Positions 33,431-40,745 of a stretch of 64,000 nt of DNA are shown piece after piece; position 1 is the first letter of the stretch; every line of letters starts with the position of its first letter. Origin of the DNA: Jiangella ureilytica. GTDB lineage: Bacteria; Actinomycetota; Actinomycetes; Jiangellales; Jiangellaceae. The notes beneath the pieces were generated by a model that did not search any database, had not been told where the DNA came from, and was given only the letters and a program-made list of their open reading frames with translations. The stretch spans positions 1 through 64,000 of the forward strand of contig NZ_SMKL01000021.1 of assembly GCF_004348545.1 (NCBI RefSeq), in the 5' to 3' direction. Both the position numbers and the translations under genes were made by a program.

Positions 33431-33970
33431 GTGATCTGGACCGTCGCCACCGACTACGGCCCCATCGTCGTGCGCGAACAGATCGAGCCCGACGACGAGC
33501 CCGGCATCCTCGAGCTCTTCGCCGCGTGCGACGACTGGTTCGAGGCGGTCACCGGCGGGCCGTCGGGCCACGGCGACGTACAGGGCCTGTTCTACTCGCT
33601 GCCTGAAGGCCGCTCGTTCGAGGACAAGCGGCTGTTCACCGTCCGCGACGGCGACAAGATCGTCGGGCTGGTCGACGCCGTGCTGGGGCACCCGCACCGC
33701 AACGCCGTCGCCGTCGGCCAGTTCCTCGTCGCCCCGTCGCACCGCGGCCGCGGCCTCGGCACCGCCGTCGCGTCCGTCCTGGTCGGCGAGGCACGCGCGG
33801 CCGGCCTCGAGGAGGTCACGGCGACGGCGCACGACGCCTGGCCGGCGGGTCAGGCGTTCCTGCGCGCGCTCGGCTTCGCCATCGGCCCGGTCACCGAGCC
33901 GGCCGGCAACCGCGCGACGACGTCGGGCGAGCCGGCGGTCCGCCGCGCCACGCTGTCCCTCGGGGCCTGA
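33431..33970 (+). CDS. GNAT-family N-acetyltransferase
   Basis: 179 residues. The acetyl-CoA loop is QFLVAPSHRGRGLGTAVASVLVGEAR (Q/RxxGxG/A-type HRGRGLG), followed by GLEEVTATAHDAWPAGQAFLRALGFAI. The substrate is not evident. GTG 33431 follows TAAGCT (33418-33423) by 7 nt with no ribosome site, so the start is taken as leaderless; an upstream ATG at 33401 would lie before the -10. Single gene. Confidence 0.85.
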   Translation: MIWTVATDYGPIVVREQIEPDDEPGILELFAACDDWFEAVTGGPSGHGDVQGLFYSLPEGRSFEDKRLFTVRDGDKIVGLVDAVLGHPHRNAVAVGQFLVAPSHRGRGLGTAVASVLVGEARAAGLEEVTATAHDAWPAGQAFLRALGFAIGPVTEPAGNRATTSGEPAVRRATLSLGA

Positions 33971-34022
33971 ACCCGTCACCCCCCTTCCGGGTGCGGGCCG
34001 GCGGTTCGTAGCCTGGACGCCC

Positions 34023-34370
34023 ATGAAGTGGTTGACCTCCCACCGGCAGACGACCCGCGCCCGTCAGGAGCTCGCGTCGCTCGCGGCCTCCATCGGCATG
34101 GAGACGATGCCGGCGTGGGCGCCGGGACTGCTGGCCGAGGTCGACCAGCACGCCGCAGCGGTCCGGGACATCCTCATCCTCGGCAACGGCGGCCTGGGGC
34201 CGGTGGAGCTGGCCGGGTACGCGGGCGGCGTCGAGGACGTCGCCCGCGAGCGCGGGTGGCGGCCCGGCGGCCACGACTGGGTGTCGCTCCGGCTGGCCGG
34301 CGTCTGCCTGCTGGCCATGACCCCGGGGGCCACGGCCAGCATCGAGGACGGTGACGCCGCGCTCTCCTGA
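34023..34370 (+). CDS. small hypothetical protein, DUF6401-like
   Basis: 115 residues, mostly helical by composition. A pattern such as ELASLAASIGMETMPAWAPGLLAEVDQHAAAVRDILI and VELAGYAGGVEDVARERGW resembles small actinobacterial proteins I associate with DUF6401; this assignment is uncertain. No signal peptide or membrane helix. ATG 34023 follows TAGCCT (34009-34014) by 8 nt, a leaderless pattern. Role unknown. Confidence 0.6.
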   Translation: MKWLTSHRQTTRARQELASLAASIGMETMPAWAPGLLAEVDQHAAAVRDILILGNGGLGPVELAGYAGGVEDVARERGWRPGGHDWVSLRLAGVCLLAMTPGATASIEDGDAALS

Positions 34371-34384
34371 GCGCCGCGCCCGAT

Positions 34385-35251
34385 CTACGGATACTCCTCC
34401 CGCGGCGGGCCCGAGTACGGGGCGTCCGATCCCGTCGCCGGCCTGCTGGTGCCGGTCGGCGAGGTGGCCGCCGGAGGGACGGCGGTCGCCGGCGGCATGT
34501 CGCGCGGCTCCGACGGCGGCATCCCTGCCGGCGTCTCGTGGGCACGCAGCGCGTCCTCGCGGCCGCGCTGGTAGGCCTCGCCGCGGGTCCGCGCCTCCGG
34601 GATCTCGCGTTCCGCACGACTCAGCCAGCGTTCCCAGCGCTGCTCCATCGGCCGCAGCATCCCGCCGCCGACCCCGACGATGATCACGCCGGCGACGGTG
34701 GCGAGCACGGCGATCAGCACCGGGGTGGTGACGGCCGTGGCCACGCCGATCTGGTTCAGCGCCGCGATCACACCGAGCGCGATGACGAAGACCTGCACGA
34801 TCCGAGCGACCAGACGGCCGTAGCTCAGCCCGCTCAGCGCGCTGCCGACGAGATCGCCGAGCGCGCTCGCCACCGCCGTCGCGACCACCACGATCACCAC
34901 GGCGACGACCGCCTGGGGCAGCCAGGCCACGATGTCGGAGAGCAGGTCGCTCACCGGGTTGGGCCCGAAGATTCCGAAGGCCATCTGCAGGGCCAGCAGC
35001 AGCACCGCGTAGTACACCAGCGTCGCGATCAGGCCACTGGCGTCGTACCTCGACTGCGCCAGGGCCCGCCGGACGCCGCCGCGCTCCACCGCGCGATCGA
35101 AGCCGACCCGCTCGAGAACCACATCGACCAGCTTGCGCAGCGCCTTCGCGACCAGCCAGCCGATCAGCAGGATCGCCAGGAACGCCACGAACCTCGGCAG
35201 CCAGGTGATCACGGCGTCGAGCGCGTTGTTCCAGGACTGTTCGATGTCCAT
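34385..35251 (-). CDS. mechanosensitive channel-like membrane protein (conserved TM helix repeats)
   Basis: 288 residues. Four to five hydrophobic helices are seen: FLAILLIGWLVAKALRKL, LVYYAVLLLALQMAF, VVAVVIVVVATAVASAL, VFVIALGVIAALN and VLIAVLATVAGVIIVGVGGG; the pattern matches the conserved TM helix repeat (PF05552 type) that makes up MscS relatives lacking the large cytoplasmic cage. The C-terminal ~90 residues are Pro/Ala/Glu-rich and disordered. ATG 35251 gives a better-placed GGAAGG site than the GTG at 35260. Probable solute or ion release under turgor stress, by family. Confidence 0.8.
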   Translation of the reverse strand: MDIEQSWNNALDAVITWLPRFVAFLAILLIGWLVAKALRKLVDVVLERVGFDRAVERGGVRRALAQSRYDASGLIATLVYYAVLLLALQMAFGIFGPNPVSDLLSDIVAWLPQAVVAVVIVVVATAVASALGDLVGSALSGLSYGRLVARIVQVFVIALGVIAALNQIGVATAVTTPVLIAVLATVAGVIIVGVGGGMLRPMEQRWERWLSRAEREIPEARTRGEAYQRGREDALRAHETPAGMPPSEPRDMPPATAVPPAATSPTGTSRPATGSDAPYSGPPREEYP

Positions 35252-35375
35252 CCGGCTCACATCCTTCCGGGCCGGGCCTGCCCACCGCCCTTCGGCGGCC
35301 GGACCCGTGCCCTCCGGCTCGGGACGCCGATACCCCGACGGCGCGATCCCAACCGAACCGGTCCGGACGGGTGCG

Positions 35376-35852
35376 CTAGAGCCGCAGCGCCCGCGGCGGC
35401 GACGCCAGCAGGTCCGCGTCGTCCCAGTCCATGCCGGGCACGTCGACGTAGAGCTCGATCTCGTTGCCGTCCGGGTCGGCGATGTACAGGCTGTGCGTCA
35501 CCACGTGGTCGGTGGCGCCGAGCACCGTCGCACCGGCTTCCTGCAGCGTCCGCAGCGCCTCGCGCAACTCCTCGTCGGATGTGCCGATCTTGAGGCCGAA
35601 GTGGTACATGCCGACCCGGCGACCGGCCGGTAGCGTCGCGGCGTCGGGGCCGACCTCGATGAGCAGCAGCTCGTGGTGCGTGCGGCCGGACGGCGCGTTG
35701 AACATCGCGAACGGCGCCGGCAGCGGGCCGGACCCGTCGCCGCCGGGCTTCGGCAGCACCTGCCGCCAGCCCAGCACGTCGCGGTAGAACGTCACCGAGC
35801 GCTGGATGTCGCGCACGTAGAGCACGACGTGCCCGAGTTCCTTGACCTCCAT
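35376..35852 (-). CDS. VOC-family dioxygenase/glyoxalase-like protein
   Basis: 158 residues. ELGHVVLYVRDIQRSVTFYRDVLGW opens the first half and DHVVTHSLYIADPDGNEIELYVDVPG closes the second; His (LGHV), His (HHELLL/YHF) and Glu (NEIELY) positions fit a metal-binding VOC enzyme, as in catechol 2,3-dioxygenase-like proteins. The substrate is probably an aromatic or reactive small molecule. ATG 35852 has a GAGGAG site. It is divergent from a MarR regulator, which is the likely controller. Confidence 0.87.
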   Translation of the reverse strand: MEVKELGHVVLYVRDIQRSVTFYRDVLGWRQVLPKPGGDGSGPLPAPFAMFNAPSGRTHHELLLIEVGPDAATLPAGRRVGMYHFGLKIGTSDEELREALRTLQEAGATVLGATDHVVTHSLYIADPDGNEIELYVDVPGMDWDDADLLASPPRALRL

Positions 35853-35912
35853 GACCCACTCCTCGTCCGCCTGCGCCGGGCACGTCCCCTCGTCCGCGCC
35901 CGACGCAGAAAT

Positions 35913-35939
35913 TTGAACTCTCAACTATCATCGTATGCT
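35913..35939 (+). promoter_or_regulatory. marR promoter with TTGA-TCAA dyad
   Basis: TTGAAC (35913-35918), 15 nt, TATGCT (35934-35939), then 6 nt to the GTG start. The TTGA-N4-TCAA dyad at 35913-35924 overlaps the -35, a plausible MarR autoregulation site for the divergent MarR/VOC pair. Confidence 0.5.
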
Positions 35940-35945
35940 GGTGGC

Positions 35946-36416
35946 GTGAAGGCAACACGGTGGCTGAGTGACGATGAACAGAGGGTGTGGCGGAGCTACC
36001 TGCTCGCGAACCAGCTGCTGTGGGCGTCGCTCGACCGGCAACTGCAGCGCGACGCCGGCATGCCGCACGCGTACTACATCATCCTCGCGATGCTCTCCGA
36101 GGCGCCGAACCGCGAGCTGACCATGTCGCAACTGGCCAAGGTGGTCATCTCGTCCCCGAGCCGGCTGTCGCACGCCGTCGCCAAGCTCGAGCAGGCCGGT
36201 TGGGTACGCCGCCGCAAGCACGAGACCGACGGCCGCACGACCCTCGCCTCGCTCACCGACGACGGGTTCGCCGTACTGGCCGCGGCCGCGCCCGGCCACG
36301 TCGAGGAGGTCCGCAGCATCCTCTTCGACCCGCTCACGCCCGAACAGGTGGACCAGCTGGGCGCGATCGTCTCGGCGATCGTCGCCGGCCAGGACGGCCG
36401 CCCTCCGCACCTGTGA
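35946..36416 (+). CDS. MarR-family transcriptional regulator
   Basis: 156 residues. The winged helix is in the middle: LTMSQLAKVVISSPSRLSHAVAKLEQAGWVRRRKHETDGRTTLASLT, flanked by dimerisation helices (RVWRSYLLANQLLWASLDRQL and LFDPLTPEQVDQLGAIV). Such proteins sense phenolic or oxidative signals and repress neighbouring genes; the divergent VOC gene is the likely target. GTG 35946 follows TATGCT by 6 nt, so a leaderless mRNA is likely. Confidence 0.9.
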   Translation: MKATRWLSDDEQRVWRSYLLANQLLWASLDRQLQRDAGMPHAYYIILAMLSEAPNRELTMSQLAKVVISSPSRLSHAVAKLEQAGWVRRRKHETDGRTTLASLTDDGFAVLAAAAPGHVEEVRSILFDPLTPEQVDQLGAIVSAIVAGQDGRPPHL

Positions 36417-36500
36417 GAATGCTTCCGAACGGCGGCAGCCGCAGCCGGCCGACGACGCCCCCGAACCACGCCGACACGACGCGAGAGAGGGCCTGAGACC

Positions 36501-37445
36501 ATGCGCGACATCGCCGTCTTCAGCGGAAGTGCCCACCCCGACCTGGCCGCGGAGATCTGCACCCAGCTCGGAGCCGCCCTCAACCCCGTCCGCATCCAGC
36601 GCTTCGCCAACGACTGTCTCGAGGTGCAGCTGCAGGCCAACTGCCGCGAGCACGACGTGTTCCTGATCCAGCCCATCGTGCCGCCGGTGCAGGAGCACCT
36701 GGTCGAGCTGTTCCTCATGCTCGACGCCGCCCGGGGCGCCTCGGCCGCGCGCATCACCGTCGTCATGCCGCACTACGCCTACGCCCGCTCGGACAAGAAG
36801 GACGCGCCGCGCATCTCGATCGGCGGCCGGCTCATGGCCGACCTGCTGACCACGGCCGGCGCCAACCGCGTGCTCGCGATGACGCTGCACTCGCCGCAGG
36901 TGCACGGGTTCTTCAGCGTCCCGGTCGACCAGCTGCACGCGCTGCGCGAGCTGGCGGCGCACTTCCAGGCGCACGACCTCTCCAACACCGTCGTCGTCTC
37001 GCCCGACCTCGGCAACGCCAAACCGGCGTCGGCGTTCGCGCGCATGCTGGGCGTCCCGGTGGCGGCCGGGGCGAAGCAGCGGTTCGCCGACGACAACGTC
37101 ACCATCAGCGCGATCATCGGCGAGGTCGCCGGCTGCGACATCATCGTGCTCGACGACGAGATCGCCAAGGGCAGCACGCTGATCGAGCTGATGGACCGGC
37201 TGCGCGAGCGCGACGCGCGGTCCATCCGGATCGCCTGCACGCACGGGCTGTTCGCCGGCGACGCGCTGCGCCGGCTCGGCGACCAGCCCGACGTCGAGGA
37301 GATCGTGTGCACCAACACCGTGCCGCTGGCGAACGGCACGACGCACCCGAAGCTGACGGTGCTCTCGGTGGCGCCGCTGCTCGCCGAGGCGATCCGGCGG
37401 ATCCACAACGGTGAGTCGGTCAGCGCGCTCTTCCACGACGCGTGA
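36501..37445 (+). CDS. ribose-phosphate pyrophosphokinase (PRPP synthetase), atypical
   Basis: 314 residues, the usual length. The family pattern is present: IAVFSGSAHPDLAAEI, RFANDCLEVQLQANCREHDVFLIQ, ITVVMPHYAYARSDKKDAPRISI, MTLHSPQVHGFFSVPVDQL, VVSPDLGNAKPASAFA and IIVLDDEIAKGSTL. It makes PRPP from ribose 5-phosphate and ATP. The ATP/catalytic loop reads ARSDKKD for ARQDRKD, and the PRPP loop reads DDEIAKGST for the usual DDMIDTGGT; the canonical copy is usually next to glmU, so this is likely a second, divergent enzyme. ATG 36501 has GAGAGAGGG upstream. Confidence 0.88.
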   Translation: MRDIAVFSGSAHPDLAAEICTQLGAALNPVRIQRFANDCLEVQLQANCREHDVFLIQPIVPPVQEHLVELFLMLDAARGASAARITVVMPHYAYARSDKKDAPRISIGGRLMADLLTTAGANRVLAMTLHSPQVHGFFSVPVDQLHALRELAAHFQAHDLSNTVVVSPDLGNAKPASAFARMLGVPVAAGAKQRFADDNVTISAIIGEVAGCDIIVLDDEIAKGSTLIELMDRLRERDARSIRIACTHGLFAGDALRRLGDQPDVEEIVCTNTVPLANGTTHPKLTVLSVAPLLAEAIRRIHNGESVSALFHDA

Positions 37446-37526
37446 GAGCTAGGTCACCCGCGGCAGTGGGACCAATCCGGGCAATTACCGGACGAGGTCC
37501 GGAACCGCACCCCATACTCGGTGCTC

Positions 37527-37787
37527 ATGACGAGGAGTCAGTTCGAGACCATGTCGGACTTCGCCGACCCGCTCACCGCCGTCACTCGCCGCGGCACGCT
37601 CGTCCCCGCCCAGCGCGAGGGGTTCATCGAGCTCGACGCCTCCGGTGAACGGTTCGAGCTGCTCGGACCGTTCGACAACGCCGCCGAGCTCGGCGACGAC
37701 GTCGAGATCACCGGCGTCGTGGCGCCCCAGGGCCGCGGGAAGCGCGGCACGCCGGCCATGCTCGTGCGGCACGTCCGCCGGCTCTGA
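37527..37787 (+). CDS. small OB-fold-like hypothetical protein
   Basis: 86 residues. The middle (GFIELDASGERFELLGPFDNAAELGDDVEITGVVAPQG) has the alternating beta pattern and GDDVEITG turn of small OB-type barrels, similar in rhythm to the C-terminal part of the 32795 lipoprotein. The start is uncertain: GTG 37521 or ATG 37527. No catalytic residue is identifiable. It lies 81 bp after the PRPP synthetase gene and may be transcribed separately. Confidence 0.55.
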   Translation: MTRSQFETMSDFADPLTAVTRRGTLVPAQREGFIELDASGERFELLGPFDNAAELGDDVEITGVVAPQGRGKRGTPAMLVRHVRRL

Positions 37788-37817
37788 CCTCACCCTCTCG
37801 TCACCGGGGAACGACGA

Positions 37818-37843
37818 AGCGGGCGGCCGCACGGCCGCCCGCT
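37818..37843. terminator. bidirectional hairpin terminator
   Basis: Perfect 11-bp arms AGCGGGCGGCC (37818-37828) and GGCCGCCCGCT (37833-37843) with a GCAC loop, between the convergent OB-like and rhodanese genes. Confidence 0.75.
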
Positions 37844-37867
37844 CCTCGATGTCTCCGAGCGCGCCTG

Positions 37868-38188
37868 CTACTGCGGCAGGCCGGTCTCGACCGGGTGCCC
37901 GGCGCGGATCCAGGCGTTGGTGCCACCGGCGACGTTGCGGACGTCATAGCCCTGGGCGTCGAGGTAGTCGGCCACCTGCCCGCTGCGCCCGCCGACCGCG
38001 CAGACCACGTAGACAGTGCGGTCGCGGGGGATGTCGTCGATCTGCTCGATGACCGAGCCCATGGGGATCAACTGCACGCCCGGGATGTGCGCCTCGACGT
38101 ACTCACCCGGCTCACGGACGTCGACGATGGTGGCGCCGTCCTTCCACTGCGCCACGAGCTCGTCGACCGTGACCTCGCCGGCGCTCAC
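37868..38188 (-). CDS. rhodanese-like sulfurtransferase
   Basis: 106 residues, a single rhodanese domain: ATIVDVREPGEYVEAHIPGVQLIPMG and the active-site loop VVCAVGGRSGQVADYL with Cys63. The six-residue CAVGGRS loop is typical of thiosulfate:sulfurtransferase-type domains, which carry sulfur as a persulfide. Its start codon overlaps the stop of the DtxR/IdeR gene by 4 nt, so the two form an operon. A sulfur transferase encoded with the iron regulator suggests a role in Fe-S or sulfur supply (inference). Confidence 0.92.
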   Translation of the reverse strand: MSAGEVTVDELVAQWKDGATIVDVREPGEYVEAHIPGVQLIPMGSVIEQIDDIPRDRTVYVVCAVGGRSGQVADYLDAQGYDVRNVAGGTNAWIRAGHPVETGLPQ

Positions 38189-38868
38189 GGGACGCTCACG
38201 AAGATGTGCGCGGCGTCGGCCGCCGACAGCTCGACGGTCTCGGTGCTGCGCACCTGGATGCCGTTGTCGGTGGTGGTGGCGCGTACCGTGCGGCCCGGCA
38301 CGATCTCGGCCTCGCGCAGGCTGGCCAGCAGCTTCTCGTCGACCTGCAGCGGCTCGCCGATGTGGCGGACGGTGACCTCGGCGCCGTCAGTGGTGCCGGC
38401 CTGGCGCAGTTGCCGGACACCGGCGCGGAAGTCTTCGACCACCGTGGCGCTGCCCAGCTCGGCCAGGCCCGGGATGGGGTTGCCGTAGGGGTCGGCCGAC
38501 GGCTCGTGCAGGAGGTCGACCAGACGCCGCTCGACCGCCTCGGAGACGACGTGCTCCCAGCGGCAGGCCTCGTTGTGCACCAGCTCCCAGTCGAGCCCGA
38601 TGACGTCGACCAGCAGCCGCTCGACCAGGCGATGCTTGCGCATGACGCGCATGGCCAGCAGGCGGCCCTTCTCGGAGAGCTCGAGGTGGCGGTCTTCGTC
38701 GACGTGGAGCAGGCCGTCGCGCTCCATGCGGGCGACGGTCTGGCTGACGGTGGGCCCGGACTGGTGCAGCCGCTCGGCGATGCGCGCCCGGAGAGGGACG
38801 ATGCCTTCCTCTTCGAGCTCGAAGATCGTCTTGAGGTACATCTCTGTCGTATCGATGAGGTCGCTCAC
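38185..38868 (-). CDS. ideR: DtxR/IdeR-type iron-dependent repressor
   Basis: 227 residues. The N-terminal helix-turn-helix (TEMYLKTIFELEEEGIVPLRARIAERLHQSGPTVSQTVARMERDGLL) is near identical to IdeR-type proteins. The metal sites are intact by position: Met10, Cys102, Glu105 and His106 for the primary site; His79, Glu83 and His98 for the ancillary site. Cys102 and Met10 indicate an iron-type repressor rather than a manganese MntR. The C-terminal SH3-like domain is present. It represses siderophore and iron uptake genes, none of which are in this window. ATG 38868. Confidence 0.9.
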   Translation of the reverse strand: MSDLIDTTEMYLKTIFELEEEGIVPLRARIAERLHQSGPTVSQTVARMERDGLLHVDEDRHLELSEKGRLLAMRVMRKHRLVERLLVDVIGLDWELVHNEACRWEHVVSEAVERRLVDLLHEPSADPYGNPIPGLAELGSATVVEDFRAGVRQLRQAGTTDGAEVTVRHIGEPLQVDEKLLASLREAEIVPGRTVRATTTDNGIQVRSTETVELSAADAAHIFVSVP

Positions 38869-39062
38869 CGGACGGCTCTCCTCGCATCACTCAGAAGTCG
38901 AAATGACCTAGGGCCTCGTGGTGCCATCGGTCGCGCGCAACTTGCCGGGGTCGGGTTGATACCTCCGAGCTTATCGCGACCGCGTCTCGTTTTCCGGCTC
39001 CGCTCAGGTCAGCGGCCCTGAGGCCGCTGACGGCGGGTGCTCGATCGTGGGAGGATCACCGG

Positions 39063-39863
39063 GTGCAGGTCGTGAGCGTGCTGAGCCTCAAGGGCGGCGT
39101 CGGGAAGACGTCAGTCACCCTCGGGCTGGCCGGGGCGGCCGCGGCCCAGCACCTGCGCTGCGTCGTCGTCGACCTCGACCCTCAGGCCAACGCCACCACG
39201 GTGCTCTCGCCGGGCGAGGTGATGTTCACAGCCAACGACGTCCTGGCCGGCGACCACGCGGTGTCCATCAGCGACGCCCTCGCCGTCAGCGGCTGGGGCG
39301 AGCCGGTCAGCGTCCTCGCCGGCGAACCTGCGCTCGAGCGGCGCAACCATCCGCCCGACGGCGTACCGGGCCGCCACCACGTGCGCACCGCGCTCGCCGG
39401 CCTGCGCGACACCGACCTCGTCCTGCTCGACTGCCCGCCGAGCCTCGCCGAGCTGACCCGCAACGCGCTGGCCGCCAGCGACGCCGCGCTCGTGGTCACG
39501 GAGCCGACGGCGTTCGCCCTCGCCGGTGCCCAGCAGGCCCTCGACGCCGTCGACGCCGTCCGCCGGTCGCACAACCTGCGGCTGCGCCCGGCCGGCATCG
39601 TCGTCAACCGCTTCCGCGCCGGCTCCGCCGAGCACCGGTTCCGTCTCGACGAGCTCATCGCCGCCTACCGCGAGCTCGTCATCGACCCCGTCCTGCCGGA
39701 GCGCTCGGCCGTCTCGCGCGCACAGGGCGCCGGGCTGCCGGTCCAGCGCTGGCCGTCGCCAGGCGCCCGCGAGGTGGCCCGCATCTTCGCCGGCTACCTC
39801 GGGCTCGTCATGAGCGCCGCCGGGTCCGGTGCCGGCCCGTTCTCGAAGGGGGCGTCGCGATGA
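39063..39863 (+). CDS. orphan ParA-family ATPase
   Basis: 266 residues. Walker A is the deviant ParA type, LSLKGGVGKTSVTLGLAGA, with VVVDLDPQANATTVL (switch I) and LVLLDCPPSLAELTRNAL (switch II), plus TEPTAFALAGAQQALDAV. It binds ATP and DNA and positions a cargo. No ParB, parS or chromosome-origin genes are adjacent, so this is not the canonical parAB. GTG 39063 has a GGGAGG site 8 nt away. The next gene starts in its stop codon (ATGA), so that small protein is the likely partner. Confidence 0.9.
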   Translation: MQVVSVLSLKGGVGKTSVTLGLAGAAAAQHLRCVVVDLDPQANATTVLSPGEVMFTANDVLAGDHAVSISDALAVSGWGEPVSVLAGEPALERRNHPPDGVPGRHHVRTALAGLRDTDLVLLDCPPSLAELTRNALAASDAALVVTEPTAFALAGAQQALDAVDAVRRSHNLRLRPAGIVVNRFRAGSAEHRFRLDELIAAYRELVIDPVLPERSAVSRAQGAGLPVQRWPSPGAREVARIFAGYLGLVMSAAGSGAGPFSKGASR

Positions 39864-40144
39864 GCGGCTCCATGCCCGCGCCGCGGCCGGCGCTGGTCCG
39901 TCAGCCCGACGGCACCGTCCGCGCCACGGCCACGCACCTGTCGTCGCTCGCCGTCGACGAGACCGCCGTCGCCAAGGCGGTCAAGAAACACAAGAAGAAG
40001 GCACATGCGGGCGACGACGGCGCCGAACTGCTGGTCCCGCTGTCCAAGCGCGACCGCAAGCGGCTGCGGCGCAAGGCCGATGCCTACGGCTGGACGGCCG
40101 AGGAGGCCGCGGCGCACGTGCTGCGCGCCTGGGCCGACGACTGA
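39860..40144 (+). CDS. small basic protein coupled to ParA
   Basis: 94 residues. It has two lysine/arginine clusters, VKKHKKKAHAGDDG and LSKRDRKRLRRKADAYGW, and an acidic/alanine end (TAEEAAAHVLRAWADD). The first ~40 residues look flexible (LVRQPDGTVRATATHLSSLAV). It overlaps parA by 4 nt and is almost certainly co-translated. By analogy with ParA systems of non-chromosomal cargo, it could be the DNA- or cargo-binding partner; this is inference. No named family is recognised. Confidence 0.7.
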   Translation: MSGSMPAPRPALVRQPDGTVRATATHLSSLAVDETAVAKAVKKHKKKAHAGDDGAELLVPLSKRDRKRLRRKADAYGWTAEEAAAHVLRAWADD

Positions 40145-40232
40145 GCCCCGCGCCGACCGCGAGATCCCGAGCGGCGGCGAGTCCCACGAGGGAGAGGGAA
40201 CCAGCCGGGGATTCACGGTCCTGCAGGTCCCC

Positions 40233-40745
40233 GTGCCGGCCGTGGAGTCGTTCGTCCGGGACCGCTACGAGCACTACGACCGCGCCTACCTGTCGGCCGA
40301 CCCCGCCTTCACGCACGCGCACATCACCGTCCTGGCGCCGTTCCTGCCGGCACCGGACCCGGCGGCCCTCGGCGTGGTGGGGGCGATCCTGGCCGGGACC
40401 GAGCCGATCACGTTCGAGCTGCGCCGCCTCGAGACGTTCCCGAACGGCGTCATCTACCTCGCGCCGGAACCGGCCGAGCCGTTCCGCCGGCTCACCGAAC
40501 GGTTCGTCGCGGCGTTCCCGCAGTGCCTGCCGTACGGCGGCGCGTTCGCCGACATCGTCCCGCACGTCACCCTCGACCAGCGCTCGGCCGAGGTCTCGGT
40601 GGAGTCGACCCGGGACCGGCTCGGGACCACCGTGCCGGTGACCTGCGTGGCCGACAGGGTCGACCTCGCGTGGTACGAGCCGCACCGGTGCCGGGTGCTG
40701 ACGAGCTGGCCTCTGGGAGGCCCGAGCCGACCCGGCTACAGCTAG
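40233..40745 (+). CDS. 2H phosphoesterase / 2'-5' RNA ligase-like protein, start uncertain
   Basis: Two HxT motifs mark the 2H fold: HITVL at 40320 and HVTLD at 40563, separated by ~80 residues as expected. The protein acts on 2',3'-cyclic or 2'-5' phosphodiesters by family. The conserved N-terminal strand (GFTVLQVPVPAVES) begins near 40209, where no ATG, GTG or TTG exists in frame; only CTG 40218 or GTG 40233 could start translation. I mark GTG 40233, but this would cut the first strand, so an unusual start or a damaged start is possible. The stop overlaps nagA (tail-to-tail, 4 bp). Confidence 0.7.
   Translation: MPAVESFVRDRYEHYDRAYLSADPAFTHAHITVLAPFLPAPDPAALGVVGAILAGTEPITFELRRLETFPNGVIYLAPEPAEPFRRLTERFVAAFPQCLPYGGAFADIVPHVTLDQRSAEVSVESTRDRLGTTVPVTCVADRVDLAWYEPHRCRVLTSWPLGGPSRPGYS

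Noticed and set aside
38869-39062. IdeR box in front of ideR or parA
   Set aside because: No TTAGGTTAGGCTAACC-like palindrome was found in the gap.
40005-40232. Extending the 2H phosphoesterase upstream to an ATG at 40005
   Set aside because: That frame would run through the basic ParA-partner gene in a noise reading; it adds no family-like sequence.
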